A stretch of 12,457 nucleotides of DNA from Nitrospirales bacterium (GTDB taxonomy: Bacteria > Nitrospirota > Nitrospiria > Nitrospirales > UBA8639). Of the stretch, positions 1 to 5,933 are shown piece after piece (position 1 is the first letter of the stretch; each line of letters starts with the position of its first letter). Both the position numbers and the translations under genes were made by a program. Under the pieces are notes generated by a model. That model was given only the letters and a program-made list of their open reading frames with translations, did not search any database and had not been told where the DNA came from. The stretch spans positions 1 through 12,457 of the forward strand of contig JAJDBO010000316.1 in NCBI GenBank assembly GCA_029261305.1, written 5' to 3'.

Positions 1-1170
1 CAGGTAAAAAAACACTATGTCGAAGAAACCCCGACGAAAGATCTCATCCACGGTGCGGTGCGAGGCATGTTGGCGACCTTAGATCCTCATTCCTCATATA
101 TGACGCCTGACATGTATAAGGAAATGCAAGTTGAGACCAGAGGTGAATTTGGTGGACTAGGTATTCAAATCGGCGTCAAAGATCGCCGTATTACGGTGAT
201 TGCGCCTATTGAAGATACTCCAGCATACGCCGCAGGCATTGAATCTGGAGACGTTATCATCAAGGTCGATGAGGCGCCGACCAAAGACTTAACGTTGATG
301 GAAGCTGTTCAAAAGATGCGAGGCCCCAAAGGGACCAAGGTCACGTTGACCGTGGAACGGGAAAGTTCCAAAACTCCCCTGCAGTTTACCCTCATTCGGG
401 ATACGATAAAAATTCAAAGTGTCCGGTCACGAGTGCTTGATGAACGCATTGGGTATGTCCGTATTTCTCAATTTCAAGAGGCTACGGCTGAGGATTTAGG
501 GGGGGGATTAGCCGAGTTGAAAGAAAAAAATATTCAGGGACTCATTCTGGATTTGCGAAATAATCCTGGTGGTTTGTTGTCAGCGGCGGTAGGAGTGTCT
601 GAACAATTTCTTGAATCAGATAAATTAGTGGTGTCGATTAAAGGTCGGGATGGGCGGAAAGATGAATACCGGGCTCGATTGCAATCGAAGCATTATGAAT
701 ATCCGATGATTGTGATGGTCAATCAAGGCTCTGCAAGTGCTTCGGAAATTGTCGCTGCTGCAATGCAGGATTGGGGGAAAGCCGTCATTATTGGGATGAC
801 GACTTTCGGCAAGGGTTCCGTTCAAACTATTCTCCCACTCTCCGATGGGTCAGGACTCAGATTGACAACGGCAAAATATTATACTCCGCGTGGGGAGTCC
901 ATCCACAATGTGGGAGTGAAGCCAGATATCGTGATTGAACCAAAGCCCATTATCATGGCGAAGGAGAAGTCTTCGGTTGCCGGAAACCCCGGGGAAGATG
1001 CCGTGGCCGTATCCACGCCAGAGAAAAAAGGTGGGACTGAAGCCTCAGAAGACAAGGAGAAAGATTTGAAAGCCCTTGAAGCAGAATTTATGAAGAAGGA
1101 TGTGCAACTTCAAAAGGCCATTGAATTGTTAAAAACGTGGAAAGTCTTTAAGGAATTGCGTCCGCTTTGA
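1..1170 (+). CDS. S41-family carboxy-terminal processing protease (CtpA/Prc type), 5' end missing
   Basis: The reading frame is open from the first base of the window, so the start, signal peptide and first residues lie upstream; 389 residues are visible. It opens with the family motif RGML-TLDPHSSYM, continues into a PDZ domain (about residues 49-121 of the visible part, with the GLGIQ carboxylate-binding loop) and then the S41 catalytic core. The Ser-Lys dyad is in place: Ser in GSASASEI at bases 736-738 and Lys in FGKGSVQ at 811-813, the 25-residue spacing known from Tsp/Prc. Such proteases are exported and cleave envelope proteins near their C-termini. The last 70 or so residues are a Lys/Glu-rich, low-complexity tail. 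It is transcribed towards the minus-strand gene at 1182-1427, with only 11 bases between the stop codons. The family is certain; the precise orthologue (CtpA, CtpB or Prc) is not. Confidence 0.95.
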   Translation, partial: QVKKHYVEETPTKDLIHGAVRGMLATLDPHSSYMTPDMYKEMQVETRGEFGGLGIQIGVKDRRITVIAPIEDTPAYAAGIESGDVIIKVDEAPTKDLTLMEAVQKMRGPKGTKVTLTVERESSKTPLQFTLIRDTIKIQSVRSRVLDERIGYVRISQFQEATAEDLGGGLAELKEKNIQGLILDLRNNPGGLLSAAVGVSEQFLESDKLVVSIKGRDGRKDEYRARLQSKHYEYPMIVMVNQGSASASEIVAAAMQDWGKAVIIGMTTFGKGSVQTILPLSDGSGLRLTTAKYYTPRGESIHNVGVKPDIVIEPKPIIMAKEKSSVAGNPGEDAVAVSTPEKKGGTEASEDKEKDLKALEAEFMKKDVQLQKAIELLKTWKVFKELRPL

Positions 1171-1183
1171 GGGGACGCAATTC
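1153..1183. terminator. Perfect 11-bp inverted repeat between convergent genes, possible bidirectional terminator
   Basis: The arms at 1153-1163 (GAATTGCGTCC) and 1173-1183 are exact reverse complements separated by a 9-base loop. The hairpin contains the stop codon of the S41 protease (1168-1170), and its right arm overlaps the stop codon of the minus-strand RAM-domain gene (1182-1184). Neither side is followed by a clear run of T, so it is not a textbook intrinsic terminator. It may stop or protect both transcripts. Confidence 0.5.
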
Positions 1184-1427
1184 AGACGTTTAGGACGTTC
1201 AGGACAATAGCCGTGGAGGTTTTTCTGACTCCATCAACACCTCTCACTCTGGATAGCACTAAATCGTTTAATTCTTCTAGCGTTTCCGCCTCAATGTCGA
1301 CGATAATGTCGTAAGGACCAGTGATGCCATAGACGTGTTTTACTCCTGGAATTCTGGTGAAAGTTTTTAACGCACTCTTGGTATGATCTCCAATAACATC
1401 TACCATCACAAATGCTGAAACAGCCAT
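1182..1427 (-). CDS. Stand-alone Lrp/AsnC ligand-binding (RAM) domain protein
   Basis: This 81-residue protein matches the C-terminal regulatory domain of Lrp/AsnC regulators, the alpha-beta RAM fold that binds amino acids and oligomerises, and lacks the N-terminal helix-turn-helix. The hallmark parts are a first strand (AFVMVDV), the loop and strand GVKHVYGITGPYDIIVDIE, the helix ETLEELNDLVLSRV, and the closing strand TSTAIVL. Short proteins of this type (SARD proteins) are known in bacteria and archaea and are thought to sense ligands or modulate full-length regulators; no partner is visible here. An AGAGGA Shine-Dalgarno-like motif lies about 10 bases before the ATG. It lies 92 bases downstream of the helix-hairpin-helix gene on the same strand and may be co-transcribed with it. 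The C-terminus repeats Leu-Asn-Val from a small tandem DNA repeat. Confidence 0.85.
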   Translation of the reverse strand: MAVSAFVMVDVIGDHTKSALKTFTRIPGVKHVYGITGPYDIIVDIEAETLEELNDLVLSRVRGVDGVRKTSTAIVLNVLNV

Positions 1428-1519
1428 CTTGTTTGTATCCTCTCGTACTTCAATAATTAGAAATTTCCGACGACAGTATTTGAATCGGCGGCCAACCTAG
1501 CAAAGACTTCCCATGTGCG

Positions 1520-1993
1520 TCAATCAGTAGTGGATTTTTCTCGGAGTGACCTGATTGCCTTCAGTAATTCATCAGTGGTTCCTGTGATGCCAGGCCGTGT
1601 GCGGAGTAAATGAGAAGACGCAAGAGCCTCAAGATCGTCGAGGGAGTGAATCCCTAACCGAAAGTATAAGTCGTGGATAATGGGTTCTGAAAATCCAGGA
1701 AGTGCAAGCCAGTGTTTCGTGAATTCAGGGAGGGGTGTGCTTAGTTCATCATATGCGCGAATGGAGCCGGTATCAAGATACTCTTTAATTTTTCCGCCCA
1801 AGTCTTTCCCTATTCCAGGCAGTGAATCAACATCCCCTCGCTGAACGATGGTGGCAATATCTTCGTCTAGCCCAGCAAGAGTAGCTGAGGCTCGCCGATA
1901 CGCGCGGACTCGATATGGATTGGCTTCTTCTTTTTGCAAGAGTTCCGCCATGGTCAGGAAGAGATTGGCGATGGTGATGTTCGTCTTATGCAT
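1520..1993 (-). CDS. Helix-hairpin-helix protein resembling the PolX N-terminal domain only
   Basis: From the ATG at 1993 this is 157 residues. The first 40 (TIANLFLTMAELLQ, then NPYRVRAYRRAS) match the 8-kDa-like N-terminal helical domain of DNA polymerase X. A canonical helix-hairpin-helix follows (SLPGIGKDLGGKI), then a second hairpin-like segment (LALPGFSEPIIHDLYFRLGI) and a third (TRPGITGTTDELLKAI). There is no nucleotidyltransferase palm and no PHP domain, so it is probably a DNA-binding protein and not a polymerase. A TTG at 2021-2023 would add ten residues; the ATG is preferred because homologous N-termini begin close to this point and a TATAAT element sits at 2040-2045 on this strand. 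Neither start has a good ribosome binding site. Function is unknown; a role in DNA repair or structure is only a guess from the domain. Confidence 0.8.
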   Translation of the reverse strand: MHKTNITIANLFLTMAELLQKEEANPYRVRAYRRASATLAGLDEDIATIVQRGDVDSLPGIGKDLGGKIKEYLDTGSIRAYDELSTPLPEFTKHWLALPGFSEPIIHDLYFRLGIHSLDDLEALASSHLLRTRPGITGTTDELLKAIRSLREKSTTD

Positions 1994-2039
1994 TTCTGTG
2001 GAATACGCGATAGGGAGGAACAAGATTCGTTTCTCGCCG

Positions 2040-2045
2040 ATTATA
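2040..2045 (-). promoter_or_regulatory. Possible -10 element for the helix-hairpin-helix gene
   Basis: The minus strand reads TATAAT exactly at these bases. Transcription starting about 7 bases downstream would give a leader of about 40 bases to the ATG at 1993. No good -35 box was found at 16-18 bases, so this is a weak call. Confidence 0.3.
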
Positions 2046-2119
2046 TCTTTGGTAGATACGGATTACTATGCCAACCTTGTGGCTTCCCAATCGATGGGTT
2101 TTTACTTGCTTGGATTTCA

Positions 2120-2149
2120 TTGACAAGCATTTCAGGGGTCTCGTAGGAT
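2120..2149 (+). promoter_or_regulatory. Candidate sigma-70 promoter for the thiSGE cluster
   Basis: A perfect TTGACA at 2120-2125 is followed after 18 bases by TAGGAT at 2144-2149, four of six matches to the -10 consensus. This would give a leader of about 60 bases before thiS. The conserved TPP-riboswitch segments (CTGAGA and ACCTGAT with GATAATGCCAGCG) were looked for in 2024-2216 and are not present, so thiamine feedback through that riboswitch is not supported here. Confidence 0.4.
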
Positions 2150-2216
2150 GTCCTTTGTTGTGTCCGTGTGGTCGAAAGTGACTGTTCCCCCATCGTGAAT
2201 TCAGAATGCTAGCCCA

Positions 2217-2438
2217 ATGACCATTCAATTAAATGGTGAACCGCATGAGGTGGAGGAGGGGACATCTGTGGGTGGTCTGTTGCGAATATTAGACATTCGT
2301 GTAGATCAAGTGGCGGTCGAAATTAATTTGGAAATTATGGAAAAAGGTGAATTCGAAGGCCGAGTATTAAAAAATGGTGATCGAGTTGAAGTCATGAGTT
2401 TTATAGGTGGAGGATCAATTGGCGAGTTCCTTCGATAG
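2217..2438 (+). CDS. thiS: Sulfur carrier protein ThiS with a C-terminal extension
   Basis: ThiS is the ubiquitin-fold carrier whose C-terminal glycine is adenylated by ThiF, loaded with sulfur as a thiocarboxylate, and used by ThiG to build the thiazole of thiamine. The 73-residue product has the usual size and pattern: an N-terminal beta strand (MTIQLNGEPHEVEEG), the segment VAVEINLEI, and the end VLKNGDRVEVMSFIGGG. Well-studied ThiS proteins end at the diglycine; here GGG (residues 64-66) is followed by SIGEFLR, seven further residues. Either a protease trims the tail or the carrier works differently. No ThiF or JAMM-type protease is visible in this window. The start lacks a clear Shine-Dalgarno and overlaps the stop of a four-codon reading frame (2206-2220). 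thiG follows after 71 bases, which supports the assignment. Confidence 0.93.
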   Translation: MTIQLNGEPHEVEEGTSVGGLLRILDIRVDQVAVEINLEIMEKGEFEGRVLKNGDRVEVMSFIGGGSIGEFLR

Positions 2439-2509
2439 ATGTTTTGAGAAACATTCAGCATCGGTCATGTTATGGAATGGTGACCTTAACCTTTTAGATT
2501 GAGAACATT

Positions 2510-3283
2510 ATGAATACAGATCGTTTAACTATTGCTGGGCGTGAATTTCGGTCTCGTTTGTGGGTAGGAACCGGGAAGTATAAAGATTTCGTCGAAACGC
2601 AAAAGGCCATTGAGGTGTCGGGAGCTGATGTGGTGACTGTTGCGGTGCGAAGGGTAAATATCACTGATCGCAATTCCGAAAATCTTTTGGATTACATTGA
2701 TCCAAAGAAATATACCATACTTCCTAACACAGCCGGCTGTTATACCGTAGAAGATGCCGTACGATACGCGAGGCTTGCGAGAGCCGCAGGGGTATCCGAT
2801 CTTGTGAAGCTTGAAGTGATCGGTGATGAAAAAACATTGTTTCCTGATACTGCTGGCCTCATTGAGGCAGCCAAGATTCTTATCAAGGAAGGGTTTATCG
2901 TGTTGCCCTATACCAATGATGACCCGATCGTGGCACAAAAACTGGTGGATATTGGATGCCCGGCGGTCATGCCCTTGGCTGCACCAATTGGATCAGGCTT
3001 GGGCATTCGAAATCCTTATAATCTGAAGATCATTCTTGAAAACATCAATGTGCCGGTTATCGTGGATGCTGGAGTCGGTACAGCCTCAGACGCAGCCTTG
3101 GCCATGGAGCTTGGCGCGGATGCCGTGTTGATGAATACTGCCATTGCCGGAGCACAAGATCCGATTATGATGGCCGAAGCCATGAAGTTTGGTATTGAGG
3201 CTGGAAGGCTCGCATATCGGGCCGGGCGTATTCCTCGGAAACTCTATGCCACCGCAAGTACCACGATTGAAGGTATGCTATAG
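2510..3283 (+). CDS. thiG: Thiazole synthase ThiG
   Basis: ThiG is a TIM-barrel enzyme that condenses 1-deoxy-D-xylulose 5-phosphate, dehydroglycine and the sulfur carried by ThiS into the thiazole phosphate of thiamine. The 257-residue length is typical. Family signatures run in order: LWVGTGKY near residues 18-24, TVAVRRVN at 43-50, [14 protein letters not shown] at 71-84, the catalytic Schiff-base lysine in LVKLEVIGD (Lys100), LPYTNDDP, the phosphate loop [24 protein letters not shown], and the end with [12 protein letters not shown]. The protein appears complete and intact. The ATG is preceded by a weak GAGAA element. It lies between its partner thiS and a thiamine phosphate synthase-family gene, as in many thi operons. 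Confidence 0.98.
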   Translation: MNTDRLTIAGREFRSRLWVGTGKYKDFVETQKAIEVSGADVVTVAVRRVNITDRNSENLLDYIDPKKYTILPNTAGCYTVEDAVRYARLARAAGVSDLVKLEVIGDEKTLFPDTAGLIEAAKILIKEGFIVLPYTNDDPIVAQKLVDIGCPAVMPLAAPIGSGLGIRNPYNLKIILENINVPVIVDAGVGTASDAALAMELGADAVLMNTAIAGAQDPIMMAEAMKFGIEAGRLAYRAGRIPRKLYATASTTIEGML

Positions 3284-3292
3284 TCATACTTC

Positions 3293-3340
3293 ATGCGTAA
3301 CCAATAAAGTGTGACGGGTTTTTCTTAACGCCTTACGCAT
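3293..3340. repeat. 8-bp inverted repeat between thiG and thiE
   Basis: ATGCGTAA at 3293-3300 and TTACGCAT at 3333-3340 are exact reverse complements with 32 bases between them. They lie in the 84-base gap between thiG and the ThiE/TenI gene. An RNA stem here could affect downstream expression, or the match could be chance. Confidence 0.35.
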
Positions 3341-3367
3341 CACGATGGTGATTCGCGATTATTTTGA

Positions 3368-4015
3368 ATGACCTCACTCATGGCTCACCCCCACCTTCCT
3401 CCTCTTTATGTTGTGACAGATCGTCATCAAGTTGGTGACAGAAATTTTCTCTCTGTTCTGGAAAATATTATTTCAGAAGGAGGGCTGATGCTCCAACTTC
3501 GCGAGAAAGATCTTCCAACGCGTACGTTATTAGCCTTGGCTCAGCAAATCATTCCATGGGCCGAACGTTACCATGTTCCATTTTTAATCAATGATCGTGT
3601 TGACGTGGTGATGGCTACTGGGGCTCATGGTGTGCACTTACGAGGGAATAGTTTGCCCGTTGAAAAGGTGAGAGCCTGTTTAGGCCCAGACCGCTTGATT
3701 GGGGTTTCCGTACATTCTGCAGACGAAGCTGTGAAGCGTGAAAAAGAGGGCGTCAACTTTGTCGTACTTGGCCCAATTTATGATACGCCTTCCAAACGCG
3801 CGTACGGACCTCCCCTAGGAACGATGGTTCTTGAAGAAACGTGTCAACGTTGCCAGATCCCAATTTTCGCAATAGGTGGCATGAGTGTGTCACGAGTGGA
3901 AGACATACAAAACACGGGAGCTTCTGGGGTGGCCGTGATATCTTCAATCTTTCAATCAAGTATGCCTGCTGAAATCGTCAAGCATTATACTACGCAACTC
4001 GGCGTATCTCCCTAG
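3368..4015 (+). CDS. thiE: Thiamine phosphate synthase family protein (ThiE/TenI)
   Basis: This 215-residue TIM-barrel protein belongs to the ThiE/TenI family: PLYVVTDR at residues 12-19, QLREKDL at 43-49, INDRVDVVMATGAHGVHL at 74-91, GVSVHSADEA at 112-121, VLGPIYDTPSK at 133-143 and FAIGGM at 167-172. ThiE joins thiazole phosphate and pyrimidine pyrophosphate; TenI is a related thiazole tautomerase. The signature is mixed. ThiE proteins usually have GQ-x-D after GVHL, the Asp helping to bind Mg2+; here it is RGNSLP. The stretch from VHSADEAVKREKEG to GVAVISSIF also reads like TenI. Yet the TenI catalytic-region histidine (GHVF in B. subtilis) is Pro here (GPIY, as in ThiE). The context after thiSG fits either job. 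The start may be the ATG at 3368 or that at 3380; neither has a clear Shine-Dalgarno. Confidence 0.85.
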   Translation: MTSLMAHPHLPPLYVVTDRHQVGDRNFLSVLENIISEGGLMLQLREKDLPTRTLLALAQQIIPWAERYHVPFLINDRVDVVMATGAHGVHLRGNSLPVEKVRACLGPDRLIGVSVHSADEAVKREKEGVNFVVLGPIYDTPSKRAYGPPLGTMVLEETCQRCQIPIFAIGGMSVSRVEDIQNTGASGVAVISSIFQSSMPAEIVKHYTTQLGVSP

Positions 4016-4067
4016 TATGAAATCTCCATCTATTCTATTGCTTCTTTCGGAAAACCGGTGCTAGAAT

Positions 4068-4088
4068 TCCTCACGGTTTCATTGAGGA
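4068..4088 (+). terminator. Weak hairpin after the thi cluster, possible terminator
   Basis: TCCTCA (4068-4073) and TGAGGA (4083-4088) form a stem with a 9-base loop, extendable by a G-T and an A-T pair. There is no immediate T run; a short TTTTCCCCTTT stretch follows 14 or more bases later. It lies in the 207-base gap between the thi genes and the proteasome operon, which otherwise holds only the promoter-like elements listed and no small gene. Confidence 0.25.
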
Positions 4089-4174
4089 GTGAGTCGAGTC
4101 GTTTTCCCCTTTAAATACGGGCCTGTTAGTGGTTTTCCTGAAAATCGTCAAGTAAATAAACTCCAACGTTTTTA

Positions 4175-4205
4175 TTGCTTGTCACGTAAAATTTTTACAT
4201 TTAAT
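4175..4205 (+). promoter_or_regulatory. Candidate promoter for the arc-dop-prcBA operon
   Basis: TTTAAT at 4200-4205 matches five of six -10 bases. Possible -35 boxes are TTGCTT at 4175-4180 (19-base spacer) or TTGTCA at 4179-4184 (15-base spacer); neither spacing is ideal. Between them lies the small inverted repeat GTAAAATTTTTAC (4186-4198). Transcription from here would leave a leader of only about 10 bases before the arc ATG at 4223, so the true promoter may be elsewhere in the gap. Confidence 0.28.
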
Positions 4206-4222
4206 GCTTAGGTAATGTTCTT

Positions 4223-5902
4223 ATGGGATTTCGCAAACACGAAGACTATGATCGTGAACTTGAAAAGCTGAGAAGTGAGCTGCAATCACTTGAAACGGAG
4301 ACACGGCAACTGTATGAAACCCGAATGAAATTACAGCAGTCGCAAAAGCAAAACGAAAAGCTCGCGACGACTCTCCAAGACGCCAAAACTCAAATAGAAT
4401 CCCTTCGAGCAGAAATTGAAAAGCTGACAGCTCCCCCTTCTCCTTACGCGTTGTTTTGTAGTCTAAATGATGATCGAACCGCCAATGTGTATGTCTCTGG
4501 GCGAAAGATGCGAGTGAGTGTCCATGACTCGATTTCTGGTGAGGCGTTACGAAAGGGGCAAGAAGTTATTTTAAATGAGGCCCTGAATATTATTGAAGTG
4601 CGTGGATTTGATCCGCAAGGACTGGTGGTACGTTTAAAGGATCGTCTGGATGATATTCGAGTCTTGATCCAGTTGCATCATGACGAAGAGCGAGTCGTGG
4701 AGTTAGGTGAGCCCCTTCTGCAGGAGCGGTTGAGCGTCGGCGATCATTTACTCTTCGATGCGCGATCGGGATATGTGATCGAAAAAATTCCTAAATCTGA
4801 AATTGAAGAACTCGTGATTGAAGAAGTACCCGATGTGGGATATGAAGATGTCGGTGGGCTACAAAGTGAAGTGGAACATGTCACGGACGCGGTTGAACTA
4901 CCGTTTCTTTACCCCGACCTCTTTTTGGAGCATAAGCTCGCGCCACCAAAAGGTGTATTGTTGTATGGCCCACCTGGTTGTGGGAAAACCATGATTGCGA
5001 AAGCTGTAGCCAATTCTATTGGCAAAAAGCTTAAGCATCTTTCAGGGAAAGATGTACGGAGTTACTTCCTCCACATTAAAGGGCCTGAGCTGCTGAACAA
5101 ATATGTTGGTGAATCTGAGCGACAAATTCGTGAAGTGTTTGCCAAAGCTCGAGATAAGGCGGCGACCGGAAATCCAGTCATCGTTTTTTTTGATGAAATG
5201 GATGCGTTATTTCGCACTAGAGGTTCTGGGATTTCATCAGATATTGAATCCACGATTGTCCCGCAGTTTTTAGCCGAGATTGATGGGGTGGAGCGGCTAC
5301 AAAATGTGATTGTGATTGGGGCCAGTAATCGGCAGGATCTTATTGATCCCGCAGTATTACGGCCTGGTCGATTGGATGTTAAAGTGAAAATTCCTAGACC
5401 GGATAAAAAATGCGCCATGGATATTTTCGCAAAATATCTCACGAGTGAACTTCCTTTGGCCAAAGAAGAAATTGATCGCGATAATGGGGATCGCTCCCGC
5501 GTCGTTGAACGGTTGATTGAATATACGGTCGAAGCAATGTATGCCTTGTCTGATGAGAATCGCTACCTCGAAGTGACCTATGCGAACGGAGAAAAGGAAA
5601 CGCTCTATTTTAAAGATTTCTCCAGTGGAGCGCTTATCGAAGGTGTCGTCTCGCGTGCCAAAAAATCTGCGGTCAAGCGAGCTATTGCTTCGGGAGAGAA
5701 AGGGCTGAAAGAAGAAGATTTTCTGAGGGCCATCCGTGAGGAGTTTAAAGCTCATGAAGACCTTCCAAATACGACCAATCCTGATGACTGGGCTCGTATC
5801 TCCGGGAAGAAGGGCGAAAAAATTGTTCATGTGCGGACCTTGGTTCTTGGCTCAGAAGAGTCGCGTGAAATTGAAACTGTCAGTGCCGGCCACTATTTCT
5901 AA
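4223..5902 (+). CDS. arc: Proteasome-activating AAA+ ATPase ARC/Mpa
   Basis: ARC (Mpa in mycobacteria) is the hexameric ATPase that captures pupylated proteins, unfolds them and passes them into the 20S proteasome. The 559-residue protein starts with a coiled coil (about residues 8-70, Lys/Glu/Gln/Leu-rich), the part that binds the Pup-like tag. Two OB-type inter-domains follow (about 75-195). The AAA module then has Walker A GPPGCGKT at 249-256, Walker B with Asp324-Glu325 (FFDEMDALFRTRG), and LRPGRLDVKVKI. The C-terminal domain contains the family stretch NTTNPDDWARISGKKGEK. The last residues are GHYF, equivalent to the GQYL tail that docks mycobacterial Mpa into the proteasome alpha ring. 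The length is slightly below actinobacterial relatives (about 590-610). An AGG lies 10 bases before the ATG. It is the first gene of the proteasome operon, and dop starts shortly after it. Confidence 0.97.
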   Translation: MGFRKHEDYDRELEKLRSELQSLETETRQLYETRMKLQQSQKQNEKLATTLQDAKTQIESLRAEIEKLTAPPSPYALFCSLNDDRTANVYVSGRKMRVSVHDSISGEALRKGQEVILNEALNIIEVRGFDPQGLVVRLKDRLDDIRVLIQLHHDEERVVELGEPLLQERLSVGDHLLFDARSGYVIEKIPKSEIEELVIEEVPDVGYEDVGGLQSEVEHVTDAVELPFLYPDLFLEHKLAPPKGVLLYGPPGCGKTMIAKAVANSIGKKLKHLSGKDVRSYFLHIKGPELLNKYVGESERQIREVFAKARDKAATGNPVIVFFDEMDALFRTRGSGISSDIESTIVPQFLAEIDGVERLQNVIVIGASNRQDLIDPAVLRPGRLDVKVKIPRPDKKCAMDIFAKYLTSELPLAKEEIDRDNGDRSRVVERLIEYTVEAMYALSDENRYLEVTYANGEKETLYFKDFSSGALIEGVVSRAKKSAVKRAIASGEKGLKEEDFLRAIREEFKAHEDLPNTTNPDDWARISGKKGEKIVHVRTLVLGSEESREIETVSAGHYF

Positions 5903-5910
5903 TCTCTAAT

Positions 5911-5924
5911 ATTTGTGCACAAAT
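5911..5924. promoter_or_regulatory. Perfect 14-bp palindrome at the arc-dop junction
   Basis: ATTTGTGCACAAAT is its own reverse complement over all 14 bases. It lies 8 bases after the arc stop and 9 bases before the preferred dop start at 5934. It could be an operator for a dimeric regulator or a small hairpin near the dop ribosome binding site. No regulator is identified. Confidence 0.45.
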
Positions 5925-5933
5925 GAGGCCCCT

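Noticed and set aside
2024..2216. TPP riboswitch upstream of thiS
   Set aside because: Neither conserved segment of the riboswitch is present.
5913..5933. Upstream TTG start for dop
   Set aside because: It has no ribosome binding site and would add seven residues absent from known Dop N-termini; the TTG at 5934 fits both tests.
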